Shown one piece after another: positions 34,091-45,331 of a stretch of DNA of 64,000 bases. The position numbers and the translations under genes are program-made. The stretch lies in assembly GCA_038501625.1 (NCBI GenBank), contig JAZAYU010000199.1:372001-436000 (forward strand). The letters run 5' to 3'. The notes under the pieces were generated by a model. That model worked only from the letters and a program-made list of their open reading frames with translations. It was not told the origin of the DNA and did not search any database. This stretch comes from Corbicula japonica. Taxonomy: Eukaryota; Mollusca; Bivalvia; Venerida; Cyrenidae. Numbering within the stretch: position 1 is the stretch's first letter; every line of letters begins with the position of its first letter.

Positions 34091-34689
34091 ATATTTTTAT
34101 CTAATATCATAAGTGTAGTCAATTGGGCGGCGCTACGCTAAAAGACAGTCATCAATACGACCAATAAGCTGCGGACGAGAGAGATAAACGACTAGGATGG
34201 CCACATGAGGTTGTGATTACACATTCAGCGTGGAAGCATCAATAATGATTTTGTTTATTGAACTTGTCTGATATCAATTTATAGGATAAATGGCGACACG
34301 TTACCTCAGTTACAAGTACTTAGTTAGTCAAGTTTGTTGAAATATAATTTCAATCCATAATTACACACTTTTGCATTTCACGAGCGCACTATTGAAATAA
34401 CCTAAGATGCGAGAGTTTAAACCTAGTTGGTTTGATGACTACCCATGTCTTCATTAGTTATGAACATTACATTTTTTCTTTTATTCGCAATTACTCATTT
34501 AGAGGGACATTTATATACATGTATTATGCTCTTTCTCAAAGATTTGCATAAAAGTGCCTCGTTTTGAGCTTGTTGCACAAAAACTTCCATGTTTTTTTAG
34601 ATCTATCTATTTCCTATCTATTTCCCTGTCCTTTTGATATCCAAGTTGGAGCTCTAATTACGATGCGGTATTTTATGTTTTTGATATGC
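34091..34689. other. No recognisable feature
   Basis: AT-rich non-coding DNA. Confidence 0.4.
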
Positions 34690-34790
34690 TTTAAAGTCTT
34701 TAACAGGCTCAATGAAACCGAGCCTGTAATATTTTCACATTTTTCGTCTTCGGTGGTTTTCAAAGTGACCTTTTAATCTATTTTAAGAAA
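34690..34790 (+). repeat. Dispersed repeat family B, partial copy 3
   Basis: It begins in the second hairpin (CAGGCTCAATGAAACCGAGCCTG) and continues through TCGTCTTCGGTGGTTTTCAA to CCTTTTAATCTATTTTAAG, matching the right part of the copy near 63.7 kb. Confidence 0.75.
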
Positions 34791-35859
34791 ACAAAACTTA
34801 AACGATTGTTTTGAAATAGAAACTTGGTAACCATTCTATACGTGCTTCTGTATTTTTATCATTTAAACTTTAACTATTTAATTTATGTTACAAAACTTTC
34901 GCCGCCATAAAGTTCAAAACTTGTCCTTAAATATATGCATTATAAACGAAATACGAATTGATTTATTTTGATTCCCATATTCCCTCTCAAAACCGCATAT
35001 ATCTATGCGTTCTCTTCTTGGGGTCTATAGTGAACGGTTGGACTCGTCGCAGTTGCAATCCAAATTGAGTTTTACTTGTAAACGATTTCCGGGGATGCCC
35101 GTGACCCCAATGACTGCTTCCCCATACACATGCAATATAACGGATCTGATTTCGGTCTTGGGATACTAAACGATAACATTATTTTGACAAGTACAGTAAG
35201 GTAGACAACACAAGCACTATCATTTCTATGTAAGGGCGATCTACTAGAATATACTGCAAGGAATGCAAAACCAGCCTTTAAAGTAAAGAAAAAGTTGTTT
35301 TCAGAACAGTGGCATAACGACAATTTTCATGATGATAGATTAATTTAAATACAAATAGTGCTTCTTGAGTTCCTTTAATAGTTTTACAGAAAATCGTTCT
35401 AACAAAAACAAAAGATAATAGCAGCATAAAGCTTAAGTGAAAGTAATAAATGCATCAGCATCCTAATTTATTGTTTACTGTCTTTTAACGCTCGTCAACT
35501 TCAATTTGACGAGATCTGCTGAACCAACTAAAACTACATTTTATGAATGTTGGTAATGAATACTGAATATTATAAGCGTGGCTTTTCTCTCAATGTACAA
35601 ATAAGTATCAACTGTGGAAAGTTCTATGGTACCTCTTTGAGCATTCGCGTTAATGTAACATATTCATCAGATTCGCTGGTGCTTAAACAACGTAATTATT
35701 TCTACACGTCCTGAAAAAAAAAATAAATTACGTCTACTAGAGACATGATTACTTATATTGATGCCTTTAGCCCTTACACGTATTCTTCATGTTTCCATAA
35801 ATCAAACATCAGCCGTTCAACTTTGTATGCATGCTTTAAAGTAACAGAATTGTACAATG
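34791..35859. other. No recognisable gene
   Basis: The 83-codon minus frame at 35072-35323 has no recognisable domain. AT-rich otherwise. Confidence 0.4.
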
Positions 35860-35935
35860 TTTATATGTTCTCTTGTTTATGTTTGTACATACAGAGAAAT
35901 GTAAATGGAAATAAACTTGAAACTTGAAACATCAA
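35860..35935 (+). mobile_element. Probable LINE 3' tail
   Basis: TTTGTACATACAGAGAAATG then GGAAATAAACTTGAAACTTG and AAAC form the short-repeat-terminated end typical of CR1/L2-like elements. The body upstream is not recognisable. Confidence 0.45.
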
Positions 35936-36835
35936 CTAAATTCACAAATAGTTTGTCAGATACAGTCTGTGTGACTTTGATCGAAAGAAAACTGGCCATA
36001 TCATTGACTTACATTGGTCCAAAAGTAAATACATGAACGAATACATACCTACTTATTCTTTTAATTTATTTGCTAATGACCGACTAGCTTTTTGGAAAGC
36101 TAAAACTTGTTTAACTACAATGTTCAGCTCTATCACATAATTATCTTAATAGGTTTATCCTCCTTAATTACCACATTCAACATGTGTTTGGCTAGAAAAG
36201 GGTTTATGATTCATCCCGTGGCCGATCTTGAATGTTTTTTTGTGAATTCTCAATATTGCTGTAAAACGTACATGAACCTTTTAACCTATTCTGCAAGTCT
36301 TTGAAGATTGCATTTATATTAGATCATTCTTTTCTATGAGCCTCAGGATAGACATTTTAAGCCAGTTACAAATAAATTGAAATGTCAATCTTTTGGTCGT
36401 TTACGTACAACAGGAACACCACGAATAGTCCGACATTTTGATGTTCGGTATTCCCGTTGTCAAGAAACTGTCGAAACTTCGACTCCTTTGTTGGCGAAAA
36501 AACAATATAAACTTCAAAAAATGTACAATAGAAACGTCTTAGGGAAAGTGGCTTTGACTTGTTAGATGCGTGTTTGATAAAGACCTGTGCAGCACTATAA
36601 ACAAAATCTATACCAACGAGAGTGTGTTAGAACGACCGCATAATAACAGTAGAACTTAAAAGGAGACATATTAATGCAAGAAGGTGTGTGCGACGTTTGT
36701 TGTTTATTCCATCAGGATAAACGCCGTCCGGTAACAGAGTCTATGCGATCCTAAATGATTCGCCAGCTTAGGCCAATGTTTGGTGGTTGCCAGGTAAAGA
36801 TGTCCGACATAAGTCTTGTGTGTCTGGTACATCGA
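35936..36835. other. No recognisable gene
   Basis: Small frames only. Nothing supported. Confidence 0.4.
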
Positions 36836-36959
36836 CCACCAGTTCTTTTCACTCACCCGCGGACTTTGACCAAGATCCCTATATAGATCAAAATCTCATT
36901 GTAGATCAAGATTACATTGGGGCCAGATCAAATTTAAAACCAATATTTCAGTGTGGTTC

Positions 36960-37138
36960 CAGATCTCAGCGAGATCGAGTTCCAAAATTTAGAACCTGAT
37001 CTTAATCTAGGCTCAGATAAGAGTGTAGACCCTGTTCTCAGTGAAATCCCAGATCACTTTGCAGACCCAGATCACAGTGTAGACCCTGTTCTCAGTGAAA
37101 ACCTAGATCACTTTCCAGACCCAGATCACAGTGTAGAC
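36960..37138 (+). repeat. 54-bp (18-codon) in-frame repeat
   Basis: GTGTAGACCCTGTTCTCAGT recurs at 37023 and 37077 with a third partial unit at 37131. In the plus frame 36953-37219 this gives DPDHSVDPVLSE-type repeats, an acidic peptide. Related AGATCA/AGATCC phrases precede it from 36860. The repeats stay in frame because the unit is a multiple of three; I see no start context or splice sites proving translation. Confidence 0.65.
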
Positions 37139-37228
37139 CTCTTGCTATCAGTTACAGTTTCTATTTTCATTATTCAAGTTTTTAAAAACTTGAATAATGA
37201 AAATAGAAACTCTAACTGATAGCAAGAG
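37139..37228. repeat. 90-bp inverted repeat hairpin
   Basis: Arms of about 43 bases (starting CTCTTGCTATCAGTTA and ending TAACTGATAGCAAGAG) are inverted around a short A/T loop near 37182 with one mismatch. It directly joins the 54-bp repeat on its left. Confidence 0.9.
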
Positions 37229-37288
37229 CGTCACACAAGAAAAGTTTTACAAATCTGATATTGTTTATTTTTCATTTATAAGTAACTA

Positions 37289-38663
37289 CGAGGGGTGATC
37301 AATAAATTCGCGGAAAAGTGTTCTCGTTTATTTAGCATACGTGCGTTTTCAGTATTTTTTTTTACACATTTCAACATCATTTAATTCTGCTAAGATCCGA
37401 AAATTTCACGGCGATTGCTTATACACTTATCGAATTATTGTTACTATAGTAACATCACCTAGCGAATCCCGGCCCAACGTCATATTGACGTCAACGACGT
37501 CGAAACTGCTCATGACAACTTACCGTTAAGTGTTGTCCAGTATGTCTAGTCCTTTTCAAAATATTCACCCCTAAACGATACGCACTTCCTACACCTGGCT
37601 ATCCAGGCATATACAAAACTTCTCCTAAATGACTCAGTCTGAATATTCGAGATCGCGACCTTCACTGCAGAGGAAAGTTCGTCAATGCTGTCGAAGTGGA
37701 TTCCCCGGAGGTTGCTCTTTACCACAGGAACAAGGAAAAAAGTCACATGGTGACAGGTCGGGGCTGTACGGCGGGTGCTCTAGAAGTTCGAATCCCAGCT
37801 CCTGTACATGCTGATCCAGGTCTCGCCGGCAGTCACGATCTTCTCCATGAAGGCATATCCTTCGCGCTCATACCGCTGTATCATCCGTTTACAAGACTCA
37901 GTTCTTAGCCGCTTCTGCTCATCAGTCAGTTGTTTTGGAATCCAGCGTGCACAGACTCGTCGCATGTTAAGTTTGTCATTGATGATGTTGAACACTGTTC
38001 CGTAACTACAGTCAACTTATTCAGTTATCTCGCTAATCGTAAGGCGCCTATCTTTATCCAGCAGATCCTTAACGTCAGCGACGTACGATGACGTCGTCGT
38101 CAACGGGCGGCCGCTGCGCTCGTCATCACCAGTGCCTTCTCGACCCTCCTTGAACCTGTTATACCATTTATAAACCGCCGTCGTTTTCACGAAAGAATCT
38201 CCATAAGCCTGTTGTAGCATTTCAATAGTTTTTCCTCGCGAAATTCCATTTAGCACGCAAAATTCGATAGCTAATCGCTGTTCGAAACTCATTTTAAAAC
38301 CTGTCATCAAAGAATACCGCTTTTTTAAACCTTCATAACGTCATAAAATTTTTTTTCGTCATGAACGTCATGCCTAATACTGGCGGAATCTTCACTGATA
38401 ATTTGGTTGACGTGCGTTAGCTACGGGATGAATAAGACGCCGTGATTCGTACCTTTGATGAAAGGATGTGGAATTTTGGGCCGAGATGACGTCAATGGCG
38501 TTACTAAGGAAACCATTCCTCAAACATAAATAAGATCTCTGGTCTATAAATTTTCGTATCAATAGACAAAACATGGATTGGGTTTATGGAGAAATTTCAT
38601 AAATGTACTTTCATAAATAACTAAATGGGAACACTTTTCCGCGAATTTATTGATCACCCCTCG
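37289..38663. mobile_element. mariner-family transposon, 1375 bp, defective
   Basis: Terminal inverted repeats begin CGAGGGGTGATCAATAAA at both ends and are identical for 35-36 bases. TA dinucleotides flank both ends (37287-37288 and 38664-38665), the mariner target duplication. The transposase remnant is on the minus strand and is listed separately. Intact TIRs mean it could still be mobilised in trans. Confidence 0.95.
37546..38310 (-). pseudogene. mariner transposase, internally deleted
   Basis: It begins with MSFEQRLAIEFCVLNGISRG-like helix-turn-helix sequence, KWYNRFKEG and GDDERSGRP (the typical linker). An in-frame TAA at 38017-38019 follows LTISEITE. The next block is NMRRVCARWIPKQLTDEQK, then IVTAGETWI, where the first catalytic Asp (TADETW in relatives) is Gly. 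The segment that should hold the second catalytic Asp (HDNARPH region) is deleted. The frame then shifts to HPPYSPDLSPCDFFLVP, which holds the third catalytic Asp (DD34D signature), and ends SFRGEYFEKD. The protein cannot be active: one stop, loss of two catalytic aspartates and a frameshift. About 255 codons remain of the usual 345. Confidence 0.9.
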
Positions 38664-38665
38664 TA

Positions 38666-40740
38666 TTACTGGTCCATTGTATCTGTTATAACTTAGAAGA
38701 CCATTTGGGTTTCAATAAAAGAGGCTATCCCATTACTGTCTACTTATTCATAACCAGTTATACTGTACTTGTGTGATTGGATCTAGATTGATGAAGACTG
38801 AGTAAAGGCTTTCTAAATGGATGGTCAAAATTTAGTAAATCATGCCATAACTCCAAAGCCCCTGAAGCAATTTGGCTGGCTAGTGAACTTATCCTAGCTA
38901 TAAAGGTCATTAACAATATGACCAAGTTTGATTGCGGTTACACAAGAATTAAAAATTACGGTATTTCGGTTAAGGAGCAGAAAACTTCGGCTCTCCTCTG
39001 TTCCTAACTGATGTTAATATTATTAGTGAGTTTTTTTTCAGATGAGCACATAAAAAGAACATATTTAATTTTTGTACTGGTTTTATGAAAATCAGACAGT
39101 TTTTTGTAAGAATCAGCTTTGTTTTCATTTTAAAAGGATTTCACAATATAAAACCAACATGTTTCAAGTAAGATCATATTTATTTGTGCATAGCACAGGG
39201 GGTAAATCCTAAATGGTGTCTGCCGTACTTTAAGCGAGGAATTTTGTGGCTGCTTTCAAAAATTTTGGGAGGATTTGTTTTTATTTATCATATTTAATGG
39301 CCTCAACAGAAGTCGAAAGGTAAAAGAAAACGGAGCGTTTTTGTGTGTTTTGTTTATAATTCATTTCAAGAAAAAAAAACTGTCGGAATAGATAAACATG
39401 TATTAAATGGTTTTTTAGTTCTACTTAAAGTGACAGTCAATGATACTAAATATCTATTTATAAAGAAATACAATCGCGCCGTCAAATATTAAATACAAAA
39501 GCTTCGAGTGATAGGGTGCTACTAGAATGTTCCTTCAAATTATTGGGGTTGACATTACTTCGGAGCGAATAAGCGTTAATTAATATTCAGTTTGTCACGT
39601 GATTTCTTTCAATAACAAACAATATGACGGATACCGACGCGATATAGCGTAAAGAGGTGAGAAATATCTGTTTGAAGTAAAAATATATGGTATTTCTTAA
39701 TGCTCATTCTTCCTTGTCGTTTTATTTGCTTTTATTGTGGAGTGACGGCGATTACTTCGTTTTGCTTACGTTAGACTGCGCATGCGTAAGCAAAGAGATG
39801 TAAATGGGCCCAATTGACATCTCTCGCGGTGAGGCATTAAATTTCGTAATTAATTACTGTATCCGTGTAAAGTAAGTAAACGAGTTAGATTTCTTTATCC
39901 TATTTTGTGTTTCTGTCTGCGGCGGTTTAAATTCTTAAAATTTATGCAAAAACTTACTTTTCAATACCAGTTTTTACTTAATTTATGGATATTCACATTA
40001 AAATGATATGTTTATCTCCATTCGGAAAATAATAGAGACACTTTGATTTTCAACAAACCTGGTACAGTAACAACTCAATATAAAATTAACATCATATCAA
40101 ATAACAATCAGTTCATAATCACTCAATTTCATTTCTTTGATAAAAATATGCTTATTTCAAATCATGTTGAAAATCAGTTAATGTTAAATGCAGTTTATAG
40201 ACATGTTTGAATGATCTATTATAAGGCATACGCCTATGGTACGATTGTAAGTGCCAAATTCATTGTAATATTTTCTAAAGTATTACGTTTTTGAAAACTT
40301 TATTAAAATTAAAAATCCACTATTATTACAACTTAACGAAACGAAACGTGAAACTGTAAGTAAATAAAGTGTATATTACTTACTTTTTTTCGTCAGCCTT
40401 CCCTTCAGCAATTGAAATACAAAAGCGGTGTGCGAGAGCTATATAGTGATTATAATTGCACATATGCCTGCGTGTCATAAAAAATCCAAAAATCAATAGT
40501 CATTTCTACGTTACTGTGCTAACCAACAATACTATGGAAAACAATATGGAATATTCTAATACCACCACTGATATTCTCATTAGTCAAAGATTTGAAATCT
40601 ACGATGTATCACAGTAACTGACTGTTTTTCTCTTTCTGAGGTCATATACTGCCTGACTAACGTACTCATTACTTTAAAGCTGTATAAATCATACATTCGT
40701 GTTAGAATTGAAATCGTCCCTCGTGATATGCACATCTGCA
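38666..40740. other. No recognisable feature (2 kb)
   Basis: AT-rich sequence without long frames, tandem repeats or TIRs that I could find by eye. It may hold old, unrecognised repeats or regulatory DNA. Confidence 0.4.
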
Positions 40741-40744
40741 CACC

Positions 40745-40880
40745 GCCCGGGTAGGTATTCACGGAATCCAGAGCATCTGGAGTAAAATCAGCAAGGTAAG
40801 AACACAATGACAGGGATAAATGAAATAAATCGACCTTCTAGGTTCTTTTACAAGATGTTCCATTCAGTCTTCATATATGA
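40745..40880 (+). repeat. Family A tail fragment
   Basis: CCAGAGCATCTGGAGTAAAA through GACAGGGATAAATGAAATAA and CTTCTAGGTTCTTTTACAAG match only the 3' part of complete copies. Confidence 0.8.
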
Positions 40881-40967
40881 TTTGTTCATTCATGGCTTTT
40901 GGCGTAATGTGGTATAGTTTTCACCTTCATAATAAAAGCCTATAAAGTATTATAACATAATTTACAG

Positions 40968-41015
40968 GGCTAGGCGCTGTCGCCGTGACGGTGCGGGTTC
41001 GCTCACAGCTAGAGG
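40968..41015 (+). repeat. tRNA-like SINE fragment
   Basis: GGCTAGGCGCTGTCGCCGTG then ACGGTGCGGGTTCG has an A-box-like start and a B-box GGTTCG, spaced as in tRNAs, but lacks complete arms. Confidence 0.3.
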
Positions 41016-41394
41016 CACTATCATTTACAATATGACCACACGTAATATAATGAGATATAATGGTAAATAGCTTATTATCCTTCGTCTTGTGTCTCAACAA
41101 AGCTGTGGTATTCAACTCTAGAAAAAAACAAACAACTAACATATTTTTTAAATCGAGGTTTGTATAACCATTCTTTAAATCCCTCAATAAATTCTAATGT
41201 GTTTGTTAGTTTTTCTTTATGATGTGATTCCAGTTTTGAAGAGAAAACAAGTAAAACCAAGCTTTTTGCTAATTTTGTCAAAAGCATAAACAAAAGCACA
41301 GTCTCGTGTGACGTCACTTAATTTATTGAATGCCACTACGTGAAGAACTCGTGGATATGGCATTTCGGTAAATGAACAATGAAGCAATTATTAA
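41016..41394. other. No recognisable gene
   Basis: Two overlapping minus frames (41075-41317 and 40927-41187) have no recognisable domain. Confidence 0.4.
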
Positions 41395-42135
41395 TAGAAA
41401 TAAATATACATATCAGAAATAGACAAACTCACAAAACACAGCCTCGCCACGCAGCGAAAAATAGGAGAGGAAAAGAGAGCCTGTTGTTATATGTATGTCA
41501 ATTCAAATAAGACTTCACTTAAGGATTGAATCGATAGTTGATGGTTTCCATTTGGGTATGGAAAACAGTTCGGTTGTTTAAAGTGTGTGAAGCCCGAAGG
41601 GCTTCATGCGTACTTTAAACAATCCAACTGTTTTTCATACCCAAATGGAAACTATCAAATATTGATTCAATCCTTATATTTACACTCATAATTAATCTCA
41701 TTAATACAGAAATAACAAAAAGAATTCGTGATATTACGGCTTTTTCGAATGGCTGTTAGAACAGCTACTTTAACGACAAAGTGAATGACGGCACGCTTTT
41801 TCGCAGCAACTCGTGCCAAAACCTGCGTGCACGTCGTCGTCACACGTCAAAACATCGTGCACTGTCCAATAAATTGTGAACGGCTCTACTGTAGCCACGC
41901 CTTTTAAAGTAATACGTCACACTGTTTACCATTAGAAATTATGATTCGATAGAAGAATAAGACTTCATCGTAGAGGATGAAGTTAAAGTGTAAATATAAA
42001 CAATTAACGACATAGAGAACCCTCTGGGTTACCGCCTTGGAATGGTCAGTGACAAAACAAATCGCCACTGGGGGTTTAAGCCAGGTTCTAGGGTGCACCA
42101 ACCTTACACTTTCCCCAACAGGTTATAAAAATACA
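41395..42135 (+). repeat. Dispersed repeat family A, split by a 0.47 kb insertion
   Basis: The head half occupies 41395-41515 (ATACATATCAGAAATAGACA to TCAATTCAAATAAGAC) and the core half resumes at about 41998 (ACAATTAACGACATAGAGAA) to 42135. Between them is unrelated DNA including a 155-bp palindrome. ATAAGACTTCA appears on both sides of the insert and may be its target duplication. Confidence 0.8.
41521..41675. mobile_element. 155-bp palindrome (fold-back MITE family R)
   Basis: Arms AAGGATTGAATC...GTTTCCATTTGGGTATG and the inverted complement flank the centre GAAGCCCGAAGGGCTTC. The symmetry is imperfect near the outer third. Only one copy was seen in this window. Confidence 0.85.
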
Positions 42136-42474
42136 ATACCTGAGGTATGAAATGACAACAGTATTGATTGAAAGTACGAAAAGAAGTGTCAAAGAATTTT
42201 AATAAATTAATCCCATGGAACATAATATTTGTCTTACAGAGTATGTTGAAACACAAACCATTAACGTATGAAGTGCGAGCTATGTCTTGATCCCGGGAAC
42301 ATAGTTATTTCTTACAGAGTATGTTGAAACACAAACCATTAACGTATGAAGACTGAGTTTTGTCTAGAGAATTGACATTTTGACAAATGACAACATTTTT
42401 AAGACGAGGTCATTTAAGAAGAAAAACGCCAAGTTCTTTTTTATTTAGTATACAAAATTACCCATATTATGTTT
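42136..42474. repeat. 78-bp tandem duplication in otherwise plain sequence
   Basis: CTTACAGAGTATGTTGAAAC followed by ACAAACCATTAACGTATGAAG occurs at 42233 and again at 42311, identical over about 42 bases. The rest is featureless. Confidence 0.85.
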
Positions 42475-42850
42475 TGGCTTTGCAATGCTATTAGCTTCTT
42501 ATGTTTTATATTTTTGTGTGCTTTTGCATGCAACATTGTTAAACCGAAGGGTGTGTTGGAGTTATTTCACCAAGACAACTTGTACTTGTTTTGTGATACG
42601 AGAACCTGTTGGGACAAGTGTGAGGTTGGTGCACCCCAGAACCTGGTTTAAACCCCCAATTTTTCTTACCACTGACCGTTCCAAGGCGGTATCCCCAAAG
42701 GTTCTCTTCTTCGTTAATTGTTTGTGGCGTCCTATTTGATTTGACATACTTATACAAAACATGCTCTCTCTCTCTCTCTTCCTCTCTTCTTTTTCGCTGC
42801 GTAGGGAGGCTGTGTTTTTTAGTGTGGCGATTCCTGATATACATATATTA
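42475..42850 (-). repeat. Dispersed repeat family A, minus-strand copy
   Basis: Head at 42850, core around 42600-42720, tail stops in the GCATGCAACATTG segment. A (CT)n run near 42762-42790 replaces the GAAGAGAGGAAG purine tract. Confidence 0.85.
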
Positions 42851-43377
42851 CCTTTTTTCTAAAATGCACATTTAGGACAGGCGAGACAAACGAACAGAGA
42901 TAGTGCCGAGTCATTTGTATCGTGAGTAGATGAAATATCAATACTGCAATATCAGCAGGATGTTTCGTCATTTCTAGATTAAAATTTGGATAAAGTACAA
43001 TAAAAGGGCAATCAAATACTAGATATTATTCGAAAATAATTGGAAAACGCCGCCTGTTTCATGAATCAGAAAACGTTCCTATTCTACAATTTAGCATACT
43101 CACACACATTTTACCTTATATGGCGTATACTTACTGCCAAATTTTTGTTTCCAACAGTTGTCTATGTATCGTCATCGCCAGCATATTTTGCGCATGTCTT
43201 TAAGTCAACAACAGTTTAAGTTCTCTCAACCTTCCACACACCATGTACGAAAATAAGAATTCCCAAACATTTCTTATCAACTAAACGTTCAAAGGCAAAA
43301 TGTGGTTTAAAGTTCTGAATAATTACACATTTCTTTAAATATAAGCTTTAATCATTTAATATGCTTTGACAATGGAT
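42851..43377. other. No recognisable feature
   Basis: AT-rich non-coding DNA. Confidence 0.4.
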
Positions 43378-43605
43378 TCAAAAAGTGAAATATGCGTATC
43401 AGGAATCCTAAAACTCACAAAACACAGCCTCCCTACGCAGCGAAAAAGAAGAGAGAAAAAGAGAGCATGTTGTTATAAGGATGTCAATTCAAATAAGATG
43501 CCACAAACAATTAACGACATAGAAAACCCTTGGGGTTACCGCCTTGGAACGGTCAGTGGCCAAACAAATTTCCACTGGGGGGTTTAAACCAGGTTCTATG
43601 GTGTT
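43378..43605 (+). repeat. Dispersed repeat family A, 5' half
   Basis: Head AAAGTGAAATATGCGTATCA to GGTTTAAACCAGGTTCTATG, then joined abruptly to a family B copy. Confidence 0.85.
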
Positions 43606-43627
43606 GAAAAGCCACAGAACACCAGAT

Positions 43628-43870
43628 ATATGAGCTGGCTTAGTATGATTGAGCCTGTTAATGGAAATCCATGGTTGAAGGTTATAAAGCTGAGATTGGA
43701 AACCAGTCTCAAATCTCAAGCATCTGATTGGCTGAAATGGCGGCTGGTCGCCATTTCAGCCAATCAGATGCTTGAGATTTGAGACTGGTTTCCATGCTCA
43801 GTTTTATAACCTTGGGCACGTATTACTGCTCATGCCACTGGGTTGAGAGAAACTCAAAAAGAATGGCTTC
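43628..43870 (+). repeat. Dispersed repeat family B, copy split by palindrome P
   Basis: GATTGAGCCTGTTAATGG on the left and ATTACTGCTCATGCC...GGGTTGAGAGAAACTC on the right are family B in inverted orientation; the family P palindrome lies between. Confidence 0.7.
43678..43813. mobile_element. 136-bp palindromic MITE (family P), copy nested in family B
   Basis: A near-perfect palindrome with ends AAGGTTATAAA / TTTATAACCTT and centre GGCTGGTCGCC. It is the best preserved copy along with 21183-21317. Confidence 0.92.
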
Positions 43871-44220
43871 TCCCTTAACAAGAAAACAAAGAGCGGAAAT
43901 GAACAGAACAGAATTTTGACATGTGATCTAAGAATATAAATTCTGCATGTCACAGGGAACGCTTGAGGTAACAATTAAACATAGGAATCGTTGAATGAAT
44001 ATTTCAATCATTAAGTATATATGCACATTCTAAGTATTTTTAAAGTGTTTTCATATATCACAATAATTTTTTACAAACGTATATGGCCTTAAATATAAGT
44101 TAATGAAGAGTACAAACAATGTTAAGGACCACAATCAACCGTTACACAAAAATTCAGTCTTTTTTCATTTGTTTAAGGCCAGTTCCTGTCGGTATCGCCC
44201 TAACTCCACTCATTAAGGTC
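43871..44220. other. No recognisable feature
   Basis: AT-rich non-coding sequence. Confidence 0.4.
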
Positions 44221-44431
44221 TCAATCCTCAAATATCTCCTCAACACGGTTGAACCCATCAAGTATTGTCTCCGCCCATGTGCTGACATCGCGGTGTATCA
44301 GGTTAAGAAAGATGCTGAAACGATAGTTCTGGTCACATCCACGAGTGTCGAGGGCAAGTCTCATACTCACATATCGCTTGCTTGTCATTTGCACCATATA
44401 TGGACCCCCAATATTGCCAACACACGTGTCA
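44221..44431 (-). CDS. Possible terminal exon with trypsin-like (S1) features
   Basis: After a strong acceptor (TTATTTTTTTCAG) the minus strand reads DTCVGNIGGPYMVQM, KRYVSMRLALDTRGCDQNY, and ends WAETILDGFNRVEEIFED before a stop. The DTCxGxxGGP pattern resembles the DSCxGDSGGP active-site block of S1 serine proteases, and the later GCD and W-x-x-x-I elements sit where trypsins have GC and the C-terminal W..I. The catalytic serine would be Ile, so any product would be a non-catalytic homologue. The similarity is short and I am not certain of the family. Confidence 0.35.
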
Positions 44432-44520
44432 CTGAAAAAAATAACACCACAAGATATAATATCTTTTCCATTTTTGTTTTCAATAAACTCTGTATACGGA
44501 CCTTCAATATTACCAACGCA
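44432..44520 (-). pseudogene. Duplicated 5' edge of the trypsin-like exon
   Basis: Just upstream on the minus strand the sequence GACACATGCGTTGGTAATAT with GGTCCGTATA repeats the first 35 bases of the exon (TDTCVGNIEGPY), but its acceptor AG is lost. It looks like a tandem duplication whose upstream copy has decayed into intron. Confidence 0.55.
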
Positions 44521-44544
44521 TGTGTCATAAAAAAAGAGATAATA

Positions 44545-44830
44545 ACTTTTTTGTGTCGCCCTTTCGAAGAAAAGGCGACACATGGGGAAAGCTTTGTACG
44601 TCTGTACGTCGGTCCATCATAAAAACTTAACGTTGGCTATGTTTTGCCATTTCTTAATATTTTTTCATCAAACTTTCAAAATACATGTATATTGCTTATG
44701 ACAGCACGGTAATGATGATGCTAAATTCTTAAGGTAAATCTTTCATTAACTGGAGTTATTCCCCTTTTGTAATTGAATGTTTTATTCTGAAAAAGGACCA
44801 AAGGGCGACTCAAGTGTTCAACTGAACATC
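44545..44830. repeat. Hairpin-containing repeat fragment
   Basis: GTGTCGCCCTTTCGAAGAAA then AGGCGACAC forms a stem-loop at 44551-44581, followed by GTACGTCTGTACGTCGGTCC. A second AGGGCGACTC lies near 44810. Such a block looks like part of a dispersed repeat, but no second full copy is in this window. Confidence 0.45.
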
Positions 44831-45331
44831 CATCTAGTTGTTTTGTTTGCTTAAAAAGGGATAGCTTGCATGTTTGTACATTTTGTTTACACAATTACTT
44901 GCAAGTGACGATTACTACAAAACAAAGAAAGCGTTTCTAGTGCATAACATCTGTAGCTTTGACAGTTTTTAAATCAGTGTAAGATGGTTCGATTCCTAGC
45001 ATGGGGAGCACTTTTTAAAATTCACAGTAGCGTTATTTGTGCAGTGTGGCGGCTCAAGAAAGTTTCCCCGTATTTATAGTCCAACCGTTGTTAAGAATAA
45101 AACGGTCTTCCAAAACTTTTAACAACTAAAATGTTAGAGAGTAATCTGGTCAGGCCCTACAATGATCGCTTTATATCGCATTAGTCGTAATAGCAAAATT
45201 AGAGATCGAGTATAGGCATTAAGGAATCAGTCACAACTGTTGAAGGTCTTCACCTGTTATCTCAAACTTACATTTTTGGGTTATATGTTTCTAAATAATA
45301 AATAAGTAAATTCTTAATATTTATGTTTTAG

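Noticed and set aside
44119..44622. 167-codon plus-strand frame
   Set aside because: It is antisense to the better supported minus-strand trypsin-like exon, which has a strong acceptor site.
44980..45015. GGTTCGATTCC at 44985, a perfect pol III B box, as a possible tRNA gene
   Set aside because: The flanking T-stem and acceptor arms do not pair and no A box is found at the right distance upstream.
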